A stretch of DNA of 64,000 nucleotides from Epiperipatus broadwayi (lineage: Eukaryota > Onychophora > Udeonychophora > Euonychophora > Peripatidae): assembly GCA_028023455.1 (NCBI GenBank), contig JAQFVV010006294.1, forward strand, positions 1,763,001-1,827,000, in the 5' to 3' direction. Positions 48,215-59,984 of this stretch are shown here, one piece after another (within the stretch, counting starts at the first letter, position 1; each line of letters starts with the position of its first letter). Made by a program: the position numbers and the translations under genes. The notes under the pieces were generated by a model that had not been told where the DNA came from, ran no database searches, and saw only the letters and a list, made by a program, of their open reading frames with translations.

Positions 48215-48308
48215 CATGTTAGCAGCAACCTTGTAAGCAAGCAGTTGGTTGCAGATGTTGCGCGTTCGCCTCCCGGCTGATGCTATGACATATGGAAAAA
48301 AAATGTGT
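48215..48308 (+). mobile_element. tRNA-derived SINE, 5'-truncated
   Basis: CTTGTAAGCAAGCAGTTGG, then CGCGTTCGCCTCCCGG (B-box-like) and GATGCTATGACATATGG with an A-run. It shares the ATGCTATGACATATG end with the SINE at 59250-59373. The A-box half is missing or decayed. Confidence 0.7.
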
Positions 48309-50289
48309 ACTTCAGAATCCTGTTTTGACATATTGCATTATTTTGACCATGTTCAAAATGTTTTCATAAATAGTATGACACACATTCAATCTCAGCATAT
48401 AAAAAAAATTAATTGATACTAGATGAGTGTCAAGAACTGAATTAATTTCAGCACTAAAACAATGAACAGTCAATGAGTAAATTGGAGAAAAAGAAGCTAT
48501 TAGTATATTTTAATGAATATGTATCTACTTTATTAATAACTATATGAGATAAAATAAATAGTATGTAAATGATTACAAGATATGCATACAGTTTGTCATT
48601 ATAACAAATATTTTAAAATTACTTTTCGACTTCATTATGGATCTTAAGAATGAATTCGATGAACGAAATTAGAATGTAGTTCAAGTTGGAAGAAGAAAAT
48701 TGCAATTTGAAGAAATAATTGACAATGAAACATATTTTACTGTAAAACAAAATTTCATTTAAAATATGCGTAATATTATTTCTAAGTAAACATTTCAAAA
48801 ATAGCTAAGTCAATTTGCCGATTCTACTAATATAGTAAGGGATTTTCAATTATTTTTCGATTTTAAAATGACTAATATTGAATTTAAAATATGTGTATCT
48901 GCAATAGTAGCAAAATATTTTAAAGTTAAAATTTATTTCATTGCATTCATATAAGAAGAAAATATCTAATTCTTTTGACATATACACGTTATTAATTGGG
49001 GGATTTGAATTCTATATTTCCAATTGTAGAAACAATTCTAAAAAAAAAAAAAAAATTGGCCATATCTATAAGTAATCTGAATGGTAAACTTTTATTTTCG
49101 TTTTAAAACGTATTAAAAATTATTTACAAAAATTCGTTAACTCGGTTGCATTTAATTAATTTGTAAATGATATTCATAGGAAACGATACATTTCAGTTAT
49201 TAGATTATGAATATATTATTAAAATTCGCTAAATATAAAGCGAGCAAAGTTAAACAAAAATTTTATATTTATAATTCTAAAGTACTATACCTACATCCGT
49301 GTCTTAATATTCTAATAATTTTTAATAACTTTACATAAATTTTCTGCGATGAATAAGATATACAATGTAATTTTTCTTATTCATTTTTTTTTTTTTAATT
49401 AAGTACCACATAATTATAGATTTATGCATATAAAATCCAAGTGGAAATAACTACATTCATTCGGTAAGCTATAAATAAATAACATATTTGTAAGTTAGCA
49501 AATGATAAATCCATCTGGATTTCCTTTTTTATTAATAAATATTTGATATTATATTTTGCATTTTATTTTAAATATTTCAGTCAACAGAAATGAGTTATCA
49601 TTATCATTTCTACAACTACAAAAGGCTAGGAATAGAGGCGGATTTTGAAGTCTGATTGATGATGTTTTTGTTTTTTTAGAAAGTTGCAAATTGATTAATA
49701 TTTAGAGCAACTGAGCTTCAAAACTAGATTGCGCTTGGAAATCTCTAAGTGTTTAAATCGCCACTGCCATTTTAATAGCATTATTATGTTAATATCATTA
49801 AAAGAAATTTTTTCTTCTAGAAGTGTTTATTACACATGAAGAAAGAAACAATAAGCTTTACTCTTACAATTATTGGAAATAGTGGTTTTAGTGCAGAAAG
49901 CTAAAATATTCTGCTGTTTTTGAACTTTGAGCAAGCTATGGCATCAGACAGTAAAATCGCTATAAAAAAGTAGAGGTTTTATTGACTAGACTACTTCATT
50001 ATAGTTAGGAATCAAAATATAATAAAAATTTATGTTACACAATACTTATAAAAGCATACTATTGCACACATCATACACAAACAGTGCCTAAAGCTAAAAT
50101 AAAAGTCATTCCAGTCATATTTATAAAACAGAACAAAAGCATCTATTGCTTGAGGGAAAATTTAATAACTTTATAAAAATAATAATTTGTATTTTCAGAG
50201 TTGTCATGTTACTGATTGTGGAATTCTCTTAAGAAATATGTAAATGTATGCAAATCTATTTTTGGATTTGTTAAAAAAGTAAAATCATA
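48309..50289. other. AT-rich non-coding DNA
   Basis: Nothing recognised. Confidence 0.4.
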
Positions 50290-50600
50290 ATTGTATTTTT
50301 ATATTGGTCTATTTCCATCATCTAATATGCTGTGATATTACTAACAGTTGGTGCATATACTAACTTGTTTGTTGTGATATTACTAACAGATGGTGCATAT
50401 ACTAATCTGTTTGCTGTGATATTACTAGCAGTTGATGCATATACTAACCTGTTTGCTGTGATATTACTAACAGTTGAATGTATTTGGAATATTTAAATAA
50501 AATTAAACTTTTCTAAAGACAGTCAACACACATATTAGATGATGGAAATAGTCCAATATAAAAATACAGCTAGAACACCATCATCACAAACCTTCATGAA
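50290..50600. repeat. Fold-back element with 42-bp minisatellite core (family F5)
   Basis: The outer ends are inverted: TGTATTTTTATATTGGTCTA (~50294) and the reverse complement around 50545-50570, next to CCATCATCTAATATG/CATATTAGATGATGG. Inside, about 3.4 copies of a 42-bp unit (GCTGTGATATTACTAACAGT then TGGTGCATATACTAACCTGT) run from 50331 to 50475, followed by a TTTGGAATATTTAAATAAA tail. The same 42-bp sequence appears once at 54140-54200, reversed. Confidence 0.8.
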
Positions 50601-50929
50601 AACATTAAAATCATGATTGTTTCTCTGACAGTAATTCTTACAATTTGTAGCTGATACAATAATAAATTGAATGAAGAGTTTCCTAACCAATACCGGCATC
50701 CAAAAACAGAAGTTCAACTGTTGATAGATTTAAAAATAATTAGTGAATTAAAACTGTAAAAGAGATATAGGCAATTTTAGTGATCTGATCATTTTAGATC
50801 TTTTTTTTTTATGTATTGAAAGTAATATATGGAATGGAAAAACAATTATAATCTTATTAAATTTATCTTTTTCTTATGGTGATGATAATATTTTGAATAC
50901 CTGGATTTTATTTAAACTTTCCAAATACA

Positions 50930-51420
50930 AACAACTTGTTAAGTAATATTTATTAATATAATAATGTGCGTTTAATAAAATTTATAAACAACTTGTTAGT
51001 AATAACATACAAATAGACAATACAAGTTAGTAAATACACAATGTTTCCAATAGTATTATTCTCCACTCCTCTTTAGGTGTTGCTGGCCTATATGCACAAT
51101 GACAATATTAGCTTAGAAGTTGAACTAGCACCTTTAGATTCTTGAATATCGAATTTAATGCAAACACTCTACCAACTGCCTTTGACAGAATAGCTCAGTT
51201 GGTAGAGAGTTTGCCTTAAATTCGATATTCAAGAATCTAAAGCTGCGAGTTCAACTTCTAAGCGAATATTGTCATTGTGCATATAGGCCAGCAACACCTG
51301 AAGAAGAGTGGAGAATAATACTACTCGAAATGTTGTGTAATTACTAATCTGTATTGTCTATTTGTGTGTTATTACTAACAAGTTGTTTGTATGTGGAAAG
51401 TTTAAATAAAGTTTAAAATT
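50930..51420. repeat. Fold-back element with tRNA-like SINE in both arms (family F5)
   Basis: Arms about 50988-51172 and 51193-51395 are reverse complements around a short turn. The right arm reads, in order, a tRNA-like A-box region AGCTCAGTTGGTAGAGAG (51189), a B-box-like GCGAGTTCAACTTCTAAGCG, GGCCAGCAACACCTGAAGA and the hammerhead-like block. The tail AAGTTTAAATAAAGTTT is shared with the other F5 elements. Confidence 0.85.
51294..51338 (+). ncRNA. Hammerhead ribozyme-like motif in F5 element
   Basis: Stem I ACAC (51294-51297) with GTGT (51335-51338); core CTGAAGA (51298-51304), fitting CUGANGA; one extra A; stem II GAGTGG (51306-51311) with CTACTC (51321-51326), 6 bp; GAAA (51327-51330); a minimal TG/T stem III and cleavage position after T 51334. 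The related copy near 54207-54240 (minus) has stem II GAGAGG/TCTCTC, a compensatory change, but a TTGAAGA core. Confidence 0.55.
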
Positions 51421-51629
51421 TTCTATACATTCAGCATTCCCTTATAAATGATGGAAATAGTGCAACATATCACATCTTAAGTGGATTTTATTTTTTGGAT
51501 AATAATACAATAATTGAGATGATATATTTAGCAATATATTTAGCCTATTCTACTTATTTAAATTTAGACAAAAATATTCAATTATTGATAATAAAACATT
51601 TCTTTGTAAAAAAAAAAAAAAAAAAGAGC

Positions 51630-51841
51630 TCTGCTAATTTGCTTTAACAAGCTTTATTGATAAATGCCAGCTAAACAAAGCATTTAAAAATCTCTATCTT
51701 GAAAACCACTTCTTAACCTCAGATCAATGGTTTCATGCTTTGGCACTCCTTGGTGAGGTACTATGATAGTTTCAGACACTAGATCTAAAAATACCAAGCC
51801 AAATGCTAGTAGAGTTCTTTATTTTTTATTTACAAGTTTAA
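51630..51841. repeat. Fold-back family F4, single arm
   Basis: Matches the left arm of the element at 63355-63890: AACAAGCTTTATTGATAAATG, AAAGCATTTAAAAATCTCTA and ACTAGATCTAAAAATACCA. No right arm is visible here, so it is a truncated copy. Confidence 0.7.
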
Positions 51842-52900
51842 AAATTGAGTCATGTTATATAGGACTTCGATTTTTGTTGTTGTTGACTATTTCTTTGTAT
51901 TCTTAAAAATAAAAGTTACAAAACGTGATAAAGTAGAAAAGGTGTAAATATAGTGGTGATGCACTAGAATCAAAGATATTGGAATTTTTTAGGAATATAT
52001 AATCTCATGCATTAAGTCAATTAATCTTAAGGGTGATTTTAGTTTTCCAATTACAGTATAAAACTAAAAAGAATAGACAAATATACAATAATTGAAATGA
52101 AATATATTTGTTATTCATAATTGCAACTATTGATTTTTTGAATATGTTTGTTTCGTTCATAGATGAATGTTTACCAAGGACTCAGTCAATGGCAAGCAGG
52201 AGTACTTTATTATAATATCGTTGCCAAAAAGTAAGCAAGAAAAACACAACAGAACTTTCCTAATTTCCCAACTACACAATCATTTTATTTTTCCATAACA
52301 ATCATTATTAAAAGAATTAATTTATTTGTTTTATTTTTACTAGACAAATAATAATCTTGAGTAACAGATTTTACATTTTATTTCAATTTTTTCAATTTAA
52401 TGACAATTGGGAATATATATATAATTCAACGTTATTGCCTCTCATGATAAATATTTAAAATTATACAGTATTTCTTTTATTATTTTGTTATATTTTTCTG
52501 CGATAAATATTTATATGTTAATTTATAAACATTAATTACAAAAATGAAAACAATAAAAATGTATTCCTTCCTAAGAAACCTGAATAACTGGCAAAAATCA
52601 GAATTGCTACGCAATGAGCAGCTTCAATGACACTAGTTTTGCGGATTGATAAGTAGAAACAAAATCTGGAAGAACTTGCTGAAATTCACTGAATATGACT
52701 TTTTGACACTGCTATATTCTTTGAATAGAATCTCAAACATGGATTTAAATAATTTTTTTTAAAAACGATTTAATTAGTTGTATTTATAAAATAATTACTC
52801 AAAATATTGAATGATTGTTATATTATTGATATTTTCAAACACAAATTTAATAATTAATTTTTATATTTTTTTCTGGGAATGCTGCTAAGGCATATACTGA
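51842..52900. other. AT-rich non-coding DNA
   Basis: Nothing recognised. Confidence 0.4.
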
Positions 52901-52919
52901 TTGCCTACTAAAGTTTGTT

Positions 52920-53670
52920 CATATTATGTAGCTTCTACATCAGATGAAGAAATGAAATATGAAGCATTTAAAATGAAAACTGATATTAAACAAGGATTAT
53001 GTAGTGCCTTCAACTTTATTTTTAGCTTTCAAGGCTGTGACTTTGGAACTGTTTATAGGTGACTTCATGAAACAGGCATGAAAATGTCATGTTTGATAAT
53101 GGAAAATTTAATTTGGGCTGAGTGAAAACAAAAACAAGAGCTTCATTTTCTTAGCTTATAATTTACATTTACAGATGAGTGTACTATACTTGCTAATTCA
53201 AAAGATATTATATAGATAGTATTTGATGTTTTGATTGCAAATATGAAGATATTGATTTAGTAACTCAAGTCTTTTATCTAACAATGATGGGGAAAAATCC
53301 TTAACAATTTTTATTCTTAATAATTATCAACTTAAGAATGCTAACCAATTTAAATATCTTGATCATCTCTTAAGTAAAAAGCTACCTCAACACAAACATC
53401 AATATACTGCTGAAGATAGAATATTTCATCACATTGTATATAAACCTATTATTTTATATAACTGTGTGGAAATGAGATTTGGCCTTTATGTATGTAACAT
53501 AAAGACGTTAGAAAAAGGTTTTTTAATGTCTTAAATTTTTCAAAATACAGAGGGAAAAAAATCTTAAAGACCAATCAATATATTTTTCATCTTACTGAAT
53601 GTAACACTGTTGAATCTACTATTGTAAAATCATATCTTCAATGAATTGAACATAGAAAGGAATGAATGTA
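52920..53670 (+). pseudogene. Degenerate LINE reverse transcriptase
   Basis: Through stops and frame shifts the plus strand reads K-T-D-I-K-Q-G-L-C (near 52975), matching the R/K-Q-G motif of LINE RTs, then T-I-L-A-N-S in the position after the F-A-D-D-equivalent (near 53178; the D-D is now D-E-C). F-K-Y-L-D-H-L-L-S (~53352) matches the conserved Y-L-G region and I-K-T-L-E-K (~53500) the C-terminal I-K-x-L-E segment. It differs from the RTE relic at 56.4 kb and is much more decayed. It would have copied its own mRNA; now dead. Confidence 0.65.
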
Positions 53671-54079
53671 ACAGGCTTTCTATATAAAAAAAATATTTTA
53701 TGGTAAATTTGAATATAAACTTATTTTTAAAACACTTTTAAATATGCTTTATTATCTGATTTTATTTCATACATATAACTGAAGTTTGCTGCAAAAATTA
53801 AAAATAAAATGCAAATTTCAAATGAACATTACATGTTTTATATGTGGAAGTAATCTATGACTCAACATTAGTTTATATAGTTATTATTAAATTCATCTAT
53901 CTTTAGTGCATTGCTACTGTTATTGGTCTTTCTATTTTATTTTATTTTAGAATTAGATTGACCATTCTCATATATCAGTAATTGTTGTGATGATTATTGG
54001 TAAATAATATGTCAAACTATGAAGTTAATTATTACTATATGTAACTTAGACATAAGTTATGTATTTAAAACATATATAA

Positions 54080-54720
54080 ACTGATTGTATTTTTATATTG
54101 AACTATTTCCATCATCTAATATGAGTATATTTAAATATTCCAAATACATTCAACTGTTAGTAATAGCACATCAAACAGGTTAGTATATATGCACAACATT
54201 TCGAGAGATATTATTCTCCTCTCTTCTTCAAGTGTTTCTGGCTTGACCAGTAATATTACTAGCATGGGATTCGAACCTGGACCCTTAAATTCTTGATTAT
54301 TGAATTTTAAGATATTATTCTCCCCTCTTCTTCAGGTGTTGTTGGTCTGACCAGTGATAGTACTAGCATGGGAATCCAACCCAGAGCCTTAGATTCTTGA
54401 GTATTAAATTTTAAGATAATGCTCTAACCAACTGAGCCATCTTGCCAAAGGCAACAGTCAGTAGAAATTTCATATACTTATTTATGAGGTTCCTCCTGAG
54501 ATAAGTATATGAAATTTCTACTGACTGTTGCCTTTGGCAGGATGGCTCAGTTGGTTAGAGTGTTACCTTAAAATTTAATACTCATGAATCTAAGGATCAA
54601 GATTCTAAATAAAGTTAATTTTTTCTAAAGACATTCAATATTTATATTAGATGATGGAAATAGTCTAATATAAAAATACAATTAAAACACCATCATCACA
54701 AACCTTCAAGAAAACAATAT
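54080..54720. repeat. Fold-back element with tRNA-like SINE copies (family F5)
   Basis: The outer ends are inverted (TGTATTTTTATATTGAACTA at 54088; reverse complement at ~54661-54680). The left half carries two tandem minus-strand SINE pieces (GGGATTCGAACCTGG near 54268 is the reverse of a B-box; the second piece starts near 54309). An inner perfect palindrome (CAACAGTCAGTAGAAATTTC and its complement, 54451-54530) follows. The right half has a plus-strand tRNA-like start GGATGGCTCAGTTGGTTAGA (54540). Confidence 0.85.
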
Positions 54721-56375
54721 ATAAACTGATATTTAAATCTACTCTATTAAAGCAGCTAATTAAATCTCATATAAGTATATAAATAGAATTACAATCTAAT
54801 ATTGTGCTAGTAAAATTCATTGATCATTAACTTCCTATTATCTAATATTTTTCTAATACAACAACTCTGCAAAGTTTTCCTCTAATAACTTTGTTTTAAT
54901 TTAGCAATTGCTTTTATTTTTTCTTACCTCAGTTCTTATTCATTTAGAAATTATTCTCAATTCTACTGCTATTAAATTGGGATATCATATTCAGGATGTG
55001 AATATGGTTTATAATACTATTTATAAGTCCATTTTTAATCAAAACGTTATATTAATATAATCTGTTCTTGTCACCTGAAGCTATTTATATATAAAATCGG
55101 TTTTTGTGATAATGAAAGCCTAATGTTCATTATTATCCCATTATTTAATGATCAATTTTTCCATCTCTTTAATTTTTAACTTAAGATCTCCAACTATAAG
55201 GCATTACAATCTTCAATCGATTTTACAATAGTATTTTTATATTTCTCTTTGCTACCCCCCCCCCCATCTATTTTTTTCATAAACGTTTTCTACTTCATCA
55301 TTATCAAAACTATTAATTGACCCTGAATAATGCATTTTTTGTCTTATTACCGCTAATTTCCATTTATTGAAATGCTTTTTATAAAACTTTTTTTCTCTTG
55401 ATTTTGAAACAATACCTTTATCATTACTTTGCATCAATTCTTAAGCACCATATTTTTTTACTTTCTTCATTAGTTATCATTAATTTACAAAATCTTATGA
55501 TATCTCACTTTTTTAATCCCTGGCAATAAAATTATGTATAGCTTATTCATAGTCTTAACATTTCACGAGCCTATTCTTATAACAATTTGTAAATATAAAT
55601 GAGTTTAAGATAGTCATTTATAATTGGTTATCATGATTAAATGTAGATACTCCCTGAAATAGTTTTTTTTTTTTTTTTGTCGTTCCCAGAAACTTGAACT
55701 TTTGCTTCTATCTATGCTATAAAAATATTAATGACATTTTTTAGTTCAAATAAATGTTTAAAACAATGGTCAACGATTTAATGTTGGTTAATAGATATAA
55801 TTAAAGAGATAATAGAGCGTTTCATTGTATTAGATTTAATGATGATTTCGCAGATAATCAGTATGATCTTAATAAAATGTTACTTAAAAATGACAGATCT
55901 CGTAGAAAGTTTAACAAGAAAATAAATGGAAATAAAACTAAAACAATATTTAACTTGTATGAATAAGGAAATCCAAAATATATGTAAATACATACTTAAA
56001 TAGATTTACTAAATTAGCTAATCATACTACAAATAAACTAATAAATTGACAGTAAACCATATCAGTGTAAAGAAAGATATATATATAAGTAAATGGGATT
56101 TTATTCAGGTAATATAGAAAACATAACACTTCTCAATACATAGATATGGTAACAAATAATACTAAATTTAAAAACACACGATTCTATAGATTAAAGAAAG
56201 AAAAAAAAATCTTGAACTTTAAACCAAGTATATGTAAAAATAAAATTGCTAATCAAATTAGTGATACATATATATGTGTGTATTTCAAGAGTTTTAATTT
56301 ATTTTTATTCATAAATAAAATCACACTATTTTTAATTTAAATATATATCACTATATAAATATATATATTTATAAA
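54721..56375. other. AT-rich non-coding DNA
   Basis: A C-run (about 55255-55265) and T-runs; no gene seen. Confidence 0.4.
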
Positions 56376-57323
56376 AATGCAACAGCAACAATTAGATTAC
56401 ATAATGATACTGGAAAAATCAACATTGAGAAAGGTGTAAGGCAAGGTGACTCCATATCTCCAAAACTTTTTACAGCAGTGCTGCAAGAAGTATTTTGTGG
56501 ATTAAAATGGGAAACTAAAGGAATGAAAGTAAATGGAGAATATTTAAGTCATTTATATTTTGCAGATGATGTAGTTGTTTTTGCAAATAATGCTTCAGAG
56601 CTGCAGGAAATGTTGCAGGAGTTAGCAGATGAAAGTAGAAAAGTAGGACTAAAGATAAATGTTAAAAAGACTAAAGTAATGTTTAATCGATTTGCTCAAA
56701 ATATGAAAATAAAGATTGATTATAAAGAATTAGAAGAAGTTAACAGTTACAAATACCTAGGTCACATTATTAATACAGATGGAAACATAATGGAGGAAAT
56801 TAATCATAGAATTAAACTTGGTTGGAGTGCTTTTGGTAGAAATAACTTGATACTAAAAGGAAATATGCCTATGTGTTTGAAAAGAATGGTTTTTAACAAA
56901 TGTGTTTTACCAGTTCTTACTTATAGATCTGAGACTTGGACACTTAATAGAAGAGCAATACAGAGACTTCAGACCACTCAAAGGAGTATGGAGAGATGTA
57001 TGTTGGGAGTAACAAGAAGAGATCGAAAACGCAATGTATGGGTAAGACAACAAACAGGTGTTACTGACCTTATTGAAAAAATTAAAAGATTGAAATGGAG
57101 TTGGGCTGGACATATTGGTAGAAGAAATGATAACAGATGGACAATTGAAATTTTAAATGGGATTCCAAGAGATTGTAAAAGACCCAGAAAGAGACCACAT
57201 GTGAGATGGATGGATGAAATAAGAAAATGTGCAGGGGTGTTGTGGAAAAGAGAAGCTAAAGATCGGAGAAGATGGATTAAACTTGGAGAGACCTTCATCC
57301 TGCAGTGGATTGATAATGGTTGA
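56376..57323 (+). pseudogene. RTE-like LINE reverse transcriptase, 5'-truncated (315 codons open)
   Basis: The frame is open from 56376 to the TGA at 57321. It begins just before G-V-R-Q-G-D-S-I-S-P (the RT R-Q-G-D motif), continues to Y-F-A-D-D-V-V-V-F-A (active-site aspartates, about 56557-56583), V-N-S-Y-K-Y-L-G-H-I-I (~56740) and ends with the C-terminal W-A-G-H-I-G-R-R and R-P-R-K-R-P-H-V-R-W motifs. These are the landmarks of an RTE/BovB-like LINE. The endonuclease and the first RT motifs are missing; sequence upstream is (TA)-rich, so this is a typical 5'-truncated insertion. A (GATGAT)n-like tail (57321-57345) follows the stop, as RTE elements often have. The lack of stops suggests a fairly recent insertion. 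A second 3' fragment lies at 62991-63135. Confidence 0.93.
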
Positions 57324-57350
57324 TGATATGATGATGATGATGATAAATAT
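57324..57350 (+). repeat. GATGAT tail of the RTE-like LINE
   Basis: Short TGATGATATGATGATGATGA-like run directly after the stop codon, taken as the 3' end of the element. Confidence 0.8.
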
Positions 57351-58371
57351 ATAGAGTGGGATAAAAATCACATCTTCTATGACCCCTGAATTAATTTGCA
57401 GAATTATATATATAGAAAGAAAACTGTAATAGTGATAAAGTAATTATTCAGTATATTTATTTTGCATAGATGGGTGACTAAGGTAATAATTTTTCACTTG
57501 CGCCGGCCGTACTATAATATTAAATCAACCATGTTAAATGCGAGAATACTTTGTTTCAGCCACAAGATAAAGATTTTGAAAAAATAAGAACGACCATCTT
57601 ATTTTCAAACTTAAATGCACTTCGCAAATCTTAAGTGTATTGGAATGAGAATGGGAGTATATTAAATCATTCGCTTTACACCCAGTATATTACATTACAT
57701 CCATTACATTACATATGTTTTAATAATCTTATTAACACTTGTGAAATTTACTTCTTGTTAATATTAGAAGATGTTAACTATGTAATGATAAATGAATTTT
57801 ACGATTAGCAGTGTCAGATTATAATTATATTTAGAAGGTAATAATCCCTTCCCTATATTCAAATAGACGGTGCCAATTTTTAAAATTAAAGAGTTTAAAA
57901 TTTCTTATTTGGTAATATTAAAGCAAATTCAGGTGAATAATGTCAGTTATTAACATGTCTATATATTTATTTTCTTTATATGTAGCAATAATATAATGAA
58001 TACACTGCAAAGAGATATGAAAATATGAATTCTGTAGATGTATAAAAAGACTTGACAATGAACTGAAACTTGAACAAAATAAAACCTGGACAGAATAACT
58101 AGAAAAATAAGAGGGGAGGGGGATTACAAAGAAGTAAGTTTGCTTTCATATTTAGCAGAATAAAGCGACAAAAACAAGAGATCAACTATTGCAATTGTAA
58201 TTTAAGTTTTAAAATGGTAAATTATTAATAAAGAATTCATTTATATAAGTATTTGCACAAGTAACATTAGAAATATAGGAAGTATGTACATTATTTTAAA
58301 AATTTATTAAAAATCGCTTAAACTCATGCGTCAATGTAAATTTGTTGTTTGATAGTTTGACACGTTTGCAA
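57351..58371. other. AT-rich non-coding DNA
   Basis: No feature recognised. Confidence 0.4.
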
Positions 58372-58385
58372 ATTTTAATGTAGTT

Positions 58386-58495
58386 TTTTTTTTTTTTTTC
58401 ATGTGTCAAAGCATCGGCCGGGAAGCGAACCCGCAAACCCGGGACAACTGCTTGTAAGGCAGCTGTGCTGACCACTCGACCACTAACGCTTGACT
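58386..58495 (-). mobile_element. tRNA-derived SINE with 14-bp target-site duplication
   Basis: On the minus strand: AAGCGTTAGTGGTCGAGTGG (A-box region), GCTGCCTTACAAGCAG (anticodon-arm-like, TAC in the loop), GCGGGTTCGCTTCCCGG (B-box) and a 3' A-run (T-run at 58386-58399). ATTTTAATGTAGTT occurs perfectly on both sides (58372-58385 and 58496-58509), showing target-primed insertion. The B-box GGTTCGCTTCC is near consensus, so RNA polymerase III transcription is possible. It is not a functional tRNA gene because of the tail and the duplication. Confidence 0.88.
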
Positions 58496-59249
58496 ATTTT
58501 AATGTAGTTGGTGCGATAATTGGGCAGATCTTGCATTCAAAAGATTTATATATGTATGTATATAATATTTAAATATACAAAATGTAAAGTGTGTATATAT
58601 ATATATGCATAAGTAATTTATACAATTCATGTATTAGGAAAAAAAAATCGGATCGATAAGGATGAAACCAGTAGTGCAATAATTCTGAAGGAAGAAACTG
58701 TAAAAGCAATAATTGAAATAAAAAGTTGAAAACAAGCAATAGGGTAAAAATAGTTGAGAGAATTAGAAGATGTGAGTGATGCAATTTTATGACTGGAGAA
58801 AAATGCCACTAGATTTTCTTTCAGTAAAAAGCCTACCTTATTAAGGATAAATGGCAAACTTTGATGCTTATTATTCCCAGTTCTGTTACCATGGGTGCTT
58901 CAGCTTCTTATGAATTTCCAAATAATTAAACCACTCAATTTTTTATCGAATGAATATAAAGATTTTATCAGAATTATCTTAATTTGCTTTACAGCTGCAG
59001 CTGTTATAGTCTTGAATATACTGATTCTTTAATAAACTAGACACGTTTCTATTTAAAAGCAGTTTGAACTTAGAAAAGTTGATAAAATAAAAAGTAATAA
59101 CATTACTATTAACTTGAAAAGCCAGCTATTGTTAAAGTAAATTGTTATTTTATCGAATATAATGGAAAAAATCAGTATTGCCAGAGGGGAAGGGGATCTC
59201 ATTTAAAATTTTCTTTTTGAATCAAAAAATGCATTCATAATCTTAAATG

Positions 59250-59373
59250 GTTTTTTTTTTTTTTTTCATATGTCATAGCATCTGCCGGGACGCGAACCCA
59301 CAACCGTCTTCAACCAACTACTTGCCTGCAAGGCGGCTGCGATGACCTCTCGGCTAACAACGCTTGACTTAAA
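59250..59373 (-). mobile_element. tRNA-derived SINE, second copy
   Basis: Minus strand: GTTAGCCGAGAGGTCATCGC (A-box region), GCCGCCTTGCAGGCAAG (anticodon-arm-like), a long variable region, GTGGGTTCGCGTCCCGG (B-box), ATGCTATGACATATG and an A-run. TTAAATGG flanks both sides (59243-59250 and 59374-59381). The head resembles the 58386-58495 copy, and the end matches 48215-48308. The long variable region recalls a Leu/Ser-type tRNA. Confidence 0.85.
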
Positions 59374-59381
59374 TTAAATGG

Positions 59382-59984
59382 TTTTCTTGTGGAAGAGATA
59401 GGTAGAAAAAGTAAGTAACAAAAATGTTTTTTATTCTTTTTTAATTAGTATATATTTTAATGATTTGTTAAACATTACTATTATAAATAAAATAATAATG
59501 GAATGTCTTTATTGGGAAGTTCATAAGAAATTTAAGCACGAATTGGCAGAACTGGACACAGTTCCCTATACTTACCCTCCAGAGTTTGTCATTTTACAAT
59601 ACACTACACCAAGAAGGGCAACACTGTCGTTTTGATAAGGATATAAGCAGCATTAAGTACAACATGCTTTTCTCGTGATAGCTAGTTGAAAATGTTAAGA
59701 TTGGGCATAATAAAATAATTGCAGTATTGACAGAGCCAGTAGAAAGTTAGAGGAAATAATAAATACAAATAAAAATGAAGAAGGAAAAATAAAAGGTGAA
59801 AAGAAAACTTTGAGAGAAAATATTAGACCAAGTGTTATAGGGCATTATAATTTTTTTTTTTAATTTTTAAGAAATTGCTTGGTTGGTGTTGGAATTAATA
59901 TCAAAAAATTAGTGAGAACTGCAAGGATTAAAGATCTTTTATTCAGTGACATAGTAACACTTTTAAGAAAAAGAGTTGTTAACT
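59382..59984. other. AT-rich DNA with a SINE-tail fragment
   Basis: TTGGGAAGTTCATAAGAAAT near 59513 is the reversed tail seen at 30080-30110. Nothing else is recognised. Confidence 0.45.

Noticed and set aside
54421-54600. tRNA gene starting GGATGGCTCAGTTGG
   Set aside because: It has no proper anticodon arm or acceptor end and exists as inverted copies inside a fold-back element.
56907-57371. Minus-strand open frames opposite the RTE-like RT
   Set aside because: Antisense shadows of a well-supported plus-strand RT; similar shadows occur at 62911-63200.
58412-58491. A real tRNA gene on the minus strand
   Set aside because: The tRNA-like fold is followed by an A-run and bounded by a 14-bp target-site duplication, so it is a SINE.
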